Shown here: positions 59,795 to 64,000 of the stretch, one piece after another
Position numbering within the stretch: the first letter of the stretch is position 1
Layout of the letters: every line of letters starts with the position of its first letter
From: Drosophila persimilis
Taxonomy: Eukaryota > Arthropoda > Insecta > Diptera > Drosophilidae
NCBI RefSeq assembly: GCF_003286085.1
Contig: NW_020825289.1
Location: 14,322,001-14,386,000 of the forward strand
DNA length: 64,000 nt
Direction: 5' to 3'
Position numbers and translations under genes: made by a program
The notes under the pieces: model-generated
What the model saw: the letters and a program-made list of their open reading frames with translations, nothing else
Database searches by the model: none
What the model was told of the DNA's origin: nothing

Positions 59795-61843
59795 GAGTCA
59801 ACAAGCGTAATCTTCGGTGCACGTGGGGCATTCCGTAAAATCAGCTGCAACAAAGAAGCCGCCAAGAGGAAATTGAGGCTTACGCCAGAGAAAGGAAGGG
59901 ACGGGGGGCAGTGGCAGTGCAATTGTGTGCTCGAGTGGCACGACGCATGCTTCTGGCTTGGACGGGAAGAGAGCAGAGACCCAGCCGTGGCCAAGAGCGA
60001 GGGGTCAGAACGCAACTAATTTGCGTAGTCCATCCCCTGCCCCGTCCATCCCCTGCCCTGCCCCGTCCATTCCATATCCACAAATGAATGACTTTGGCCA
60101 TAAAACTGCAGGGACATCAAATGTGTTTGCTAATTAATTATGAAACCATGGATATTTTAATGGCCAGGCCATAAAATGCCATCATTTTGCAGGTAAACGA
60201 TGGAATGCCATGAGAGCCGCCGGCCCCGCCCAGGCCATAGCCGTTTAAGGTGTGAAAAAGTTCATAGTTTTTGGGGTCAGCGGTGGCATCTGATCGACAG
60301 GACAGGCCGCCAAGCCGAGCCATAAGTGACGCACCCTAAAGCGGCCCCTATCGATGGGGAAATGATGGAAGCCAGCCCCTAGAGGCCGTTAATTGGCTTT
60401 GGGCCTGGCTCTAATTACAGATGCTGCCAGATACGCCCACGTGCAGATGCAGATGATTGTTTGGCGCCGCATACTTTTGGCCTGCACTGTTTGCCAGTGG
60501 AGGTTCCGCACAGAAAACAAACTCGGATAGACGGCATTTTAATTGGAGCTGGCATTCATTCGTGTGCACGGCTGTGTGTGCCTCGCACCACACCGCAACC
60601 CAATCCCAATCCCAGACGTAGTCCAATGTCCGGTGCCTGCAACAGACGCCTGCAAATGTGGCACACAGCAGTGATATTTATCTGTGCGAGGGAGTGGACA
60701 TGTGACAACATTCTGCTGAGGCATGCAGAATGCCCCAGGGCAAGATAAGATGATTGCATCTCCTTTCGGCAGGCAATTCCATCAGAATTGTGGTTTCTGC
60801 TTACCAGCAATTCAATCAGTCCTCCCGCACTGTCCCCATAAATCAATAGCACTCAATTGCAGTGACCCAGTCCATTAGGCTGGAGCCGGGACCTGGCCAC
60901 AACGCCACCGGACACGGAACGGGCCAGCCCTGGACGCGGGCCAGGCCACTTAGGGGGGGTCGGAGTCCCCTCCGTAGAGCAACAATTGGTAGCCAACCGC
61001 TTGGAAAATTTTGTACCCCGCCAGCCCGGCGACGCCATGGACGGCTCCTCCGTTGCATAGCAATTTCGAGGGAGTTATGTGACCTGTACATATATTTAAT
61101 TTGCAGCAACAGCAAGTCCGAGGGACACTGGGGGGGACTCTGGCGGGGACTCTGGCGGGGATAGGGACACTACACAATGTCAAGTGGCAGGACAGGAGCG
61201 CAAACATGAGACATTTTCCGACATGACATGGCGCCAACACAAACAAGCGAAGGGTTGGGCGGGGAGGGGAGGTGAGGCCCTGTGGGGGAGGCTCCATTCA
61301 AACTGCGTAGAGCAGAGTCCGAATTTGGACTCCGGCCCGGTGTCTATTGATTTTCCATTGTGCCTGGACTGTCGTCAAAGCCAAGTGCTTTCGTTGATAC
61401 CCTGTAAGGGCTGTGTGCGTTCTCCTTTTAGCTCTGCTTCTGCTTTTGCTTCTGCTTTGAAGATTGTTTTCGTTTGGGATCAGGAGTGAGGCGGAGGGAG
61501 GGCGTGTGGGTAGCTCTTATCAGCAGCTGACGGAACTCCAATCGTGGAGTCGTGGAGCATGGTTTCATAAATTCCCAACTGCAACCGTCTGCGGTCGTTC
61601 GGCGAAAATGCAATTCAGCGCTGACTGGGAGATGGGAAAGATGAAAGGGGCATGAGGCATGGTGCATGGGGCTTGGGGGAGTGGCAAGGGCTGGTCATAT
61701 CGAATTCTCCTCAGCCTTGGGGCTCCTTAGCTGTTGTTGTTCTCGGATTGTGGGTGAGTTAAGACGCGACTGCGCCAGGTGGAGATTGAGTCTGAGCTTC
61801 AACGGGCAACAGCTGCGCACACACACTGAATGGAGGCGGGACA

Positions 61844-61908
61844 GGGGAGGACTGAGGGGGACTGGGGAGGACTGGGGAGGACTGAGGGGGACTGGGGAGG
61901 ACTGGGGG
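61844..61908. repeat. GGGGAGGACT decamer tandem repeat
   Basis: Alternating GGGGAGGACT and GAGGGGGACT units, six copies, purine-rich. Confidence 0.9.
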
Positions 61909-63176
61909 CCTTTTGCTGTGCTCTGCTCCTTTGTATTTTTGAAATTTAGCGTAAACTTTTTTCTCCCCCGCCTTGCTGGCAGTGTGGAGCCCCGAAGGAA
62001 AGTAAAACCGTTTCCCTGCCGATGCTGGAAATAATGGTCATGGCCACTGTCAGGGCCCAGAGTTGAATGCGCCGTCAGGAGTGGAGCCAAAGGGTTTTAA
62101 GCTGTTCATCGGAGTTTAAAAAGGAAACTTGGGGATTCTCTGATCAGCGCACAGTAATCGCTTCCAGATTATCCCCTCTCCCCCCGCCCCCGCTCGGAGG
62201 TGGTGCAACAACAATTTCAAAGGCACGCAAAGCACTTCAGCAAAGGATTCCTAGCCCCCCTCCCGGGGGCAGGAAGTGTGAGAGTGTCGAGTATGTTAAT
62301 GGCCAGAATGCAAACCATGCGACCCAAGCGACCTGGGATCAGAGTCCACGCTGGCGGCAGTTGGAGCGTGGGGTGGGGAGGGGGGGGTGCTTAGCCGCCC
62401 CCGAAGCGCAGCCAATAAGTCCAGCAACAATGAGGGCAATTCCAGGAGTTACACATCCACAAAAGGCACAAAGGGATGGATATGGGATGCATTGGAAACG
62501 GGACATTTATTTGCGGGGTGGTTTCTCTCGGTTTCTCGGTTACCAGCGCCGCAGGACACGCGCGGGCAGAGACAGAGCGGAGAGCGGAGAATTTCTCGAC
62601 AAATAACAATTTCGAAAAGTGTGTGGAAATTAATTTTTATTTTATGGGCCCGTCCGCTACTCCTGTCCTCCTTCCCTCCTTTGTTTGTTTTTGTTTTTGT
62701 TTGTTTACAGAAACGTGAAATAATTGGTTGCGGGCGCCGCTCGGCGGGAGTACCGGTGCGCCGACACCAATATCAAGGATCTCGATAAGGATCCAGAAGG
62801 GACCACGGGTGGGGGAAGCGTGCGGTTTCCAAATTTCATGGCGAATGGCGCCTGCGGTGCTTTATTGCGGTTGTGGTTGCCGGGGGGGTGGGGGGATGGG
62901 TTGGGATTCGAAACTGTCACGACGGCGCGCGGCAGCCAGACGGCATAATAATCCATTTGTGGCACTTGCCGCAGAAACAGGAAAGCAATAAGCCAATTTC
63001 CCAGTGCCGGAAATGCAGATGAAATTTCCATGGAGCCAAAGGATAATATCACGATAACAATCCTCTCCCTTTGCTGCTATTCGAACGCCAGATCCCAATA
63101 TTTTGACCGCCACTGTGGCAGCCGAAACGTTGCGAGCCGCGAGCACAAAACAAAACAGCGACGAACGGGCGAACAC

Positions 63177-63379
63177 AACAGAGCAGCAGAGAGGCGGCAG
63201 AACAGCAGAGAAGCGGCAGAGAGGTGGCAGAGAGGCCGCAGCGCAGTAGATAGGCGGCAGAGCAGCAGAGAGGCAGCAGAGCAGCGGAGCAGCAGAGCAG
63301 CAGAGCGGCAGCAGAGCAGCAGAGAAGCCGCAGAGAGGCAGCAGAGCAGCAGGAGAAGCATAGGACAGAGGCGCAATAG
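63177..63379. repeat. GCAGAGCAGCAGAGAGGCG-type minisatellite
   Basis: About 200 bases built from variable arrangements of GCAGAG, CAGCAG and AGGCG units. Every frame is open for long stretches on both strands (Arg/Gln-rich on plus, Leu/Cys/Ser-rich on minus), which explains the long open frames there. Confidence 0.9.
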
Positions 63380-64000
63380 AGAACGAAATAGAAAATAAAT
63401 AACGAAATAACCGAATGCCAGCGCCAGAGCAAGAGCCAGCGCCAGCGCCAACCCCCTGTCTGCGGGATGTGCGATGCTGCGTCCCTTGCAGACCGAAAAA
63501 TAGAAGCCAACATTTCTGCGAGTGGCAAAAAGCTAGGAACGGACGAAGGACGTGTAAATGCTGTAAGCGAGGCCAGACACTGCACAGAGCTGAACCAAAC
63601 CACCCCTCTCCGCGCTCTGCCTTTCTCTCTCGCTCTATCTCTTTCCCTCCGCAAGGACAGCGACAGAGGACAATGCCACCAGGAGAAGCAGCTGCCGTTA
63701 GTTGGCTTGCAGGCATCTACTCTCCCATTGCCCATCCCCCATCTCTCAGTATTTTCCGTTCATCCTTTTTTTTGCGTACTTGTCTCGACGCGTCATCGTC
63801 ATCCTCGTCTGAGGCTGAATCTCTGTTGGAGGAGAACACGCTCGTCCCATTCCAGTGCACTGCAGGCGCAGGATTGTGAGGACGAGAGAAGCACAAATCC
63901 CAGCAAACGTGATTCATTCACGGAATTCACTTATTCTGTTGGAATCACGTGCTGTTTGTCTGCCGCTCGCTCTAGCCCTGACACCGAGGTGGGTCATCTC

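Larger units (their letters stand above)
48985..64000. other. uzip upstream region; no further coding gene seen
   Basis: Fifteen kilobases with no protein I recognise on either strand. Because uzip has an acceptor at 48985, part of this must be its 5' intron. Minus-strand donor-like CAG|GTGAGT at 52794-52800 and CGG|GTAAGT near 56977-56982 are candidates for upstream untranslated exons, but nothing decides between them. The region is rich in tandem repeats (49966-49990, 51101-51130, 53207-53260, 55084-55114, 58317-58350, 58619-58677, 59737-59794, 61844-61908, 63177-63379). The longest open frames (57546-58604 and 62862-63716, both minus) are low-complexity. Confidence 0.6.

Noticed and set aside
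62862-63716. 284-codon minus-strand open frame
   Set aside because: Largely the translation of the GCAGAG minisatellite (Leu/Cys/Ser repeats).
1-64000. CRISPR arrays, bacterial operons, riboswitches or phage elements
   Set aside because: The sequence is a spliced insect genome; tandem repeats present are microsatellites without regular spacers.

Overview
The window is genomic DNA of a fruit fly, genus Drosophila. It carries four recognisable genes: gooseberry (gsb), gooseberry-neuro (gsb-n), Neuropeptide-like precursor 1 (Nplp1) and unzipped (uzip). All four have spliced coding regions with GT-AG (in one case GC-AG) introns, and none shows bacterial-style gene packing. Several residues differ from the D. 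melanogaster proteins as I remember them (for example FQLPMPN where I recall FQLPIPN, and GGFMTY where I recall GGLMTY). This points to a Drosophila other than D. melanogaster, but I cannot name the species.

Layout: 1-6600 holds no gene I recognise, only one exon-like fragment near 5572-5609. gsb lies on the minus strand (coding 9367 to 6885, two exons). An 11.6-kb divergent intergenic region (9368-20967) follows. gsb-n lies on the plus strand (20968 to 32719, five exons, with introns of 3.5 and 6.6 kb). gsb-n converges on Nplp1 (minus strand, 42935 to 34515 or 34223), and their 3' ends are close together around 33.1-33.7 kb. uzip follows on the minus strand (coding 48906 to 47313, three exons). 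From 49 to 64 kb I see no coding gene, only low-complexity repeats and possible upstream untranslated exons of uzip.

Functionally, gsb and gsb-n are a divergently arranged duplicate pair of Pax-type transcription factors, each with a paired domain, an octapeptide and an S50 homeodomain. They act in segment polarity and nervous-system patterning. Nplp1 is a neuropeptide precursor with several dibasic-flanked peptides, and uzip is a secreted, probably GPI-anchored neural adhesion protein. The genes are neighbours rather than an operon; their shared theme is neural development and signalling.

The most interesting structure is in Nplp1. One donor (after CTA G at 36516) can join two different acceptors. 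Direct joining to 34567 gives a 309-residue precursor. Including an extra exon (36223-35955), which carries another peptide of the family, shifts the last exon into a second reading frame that stays open for 114 codons, giving a 496-residue precursor. uzip also appears to use a GC-AG intron.
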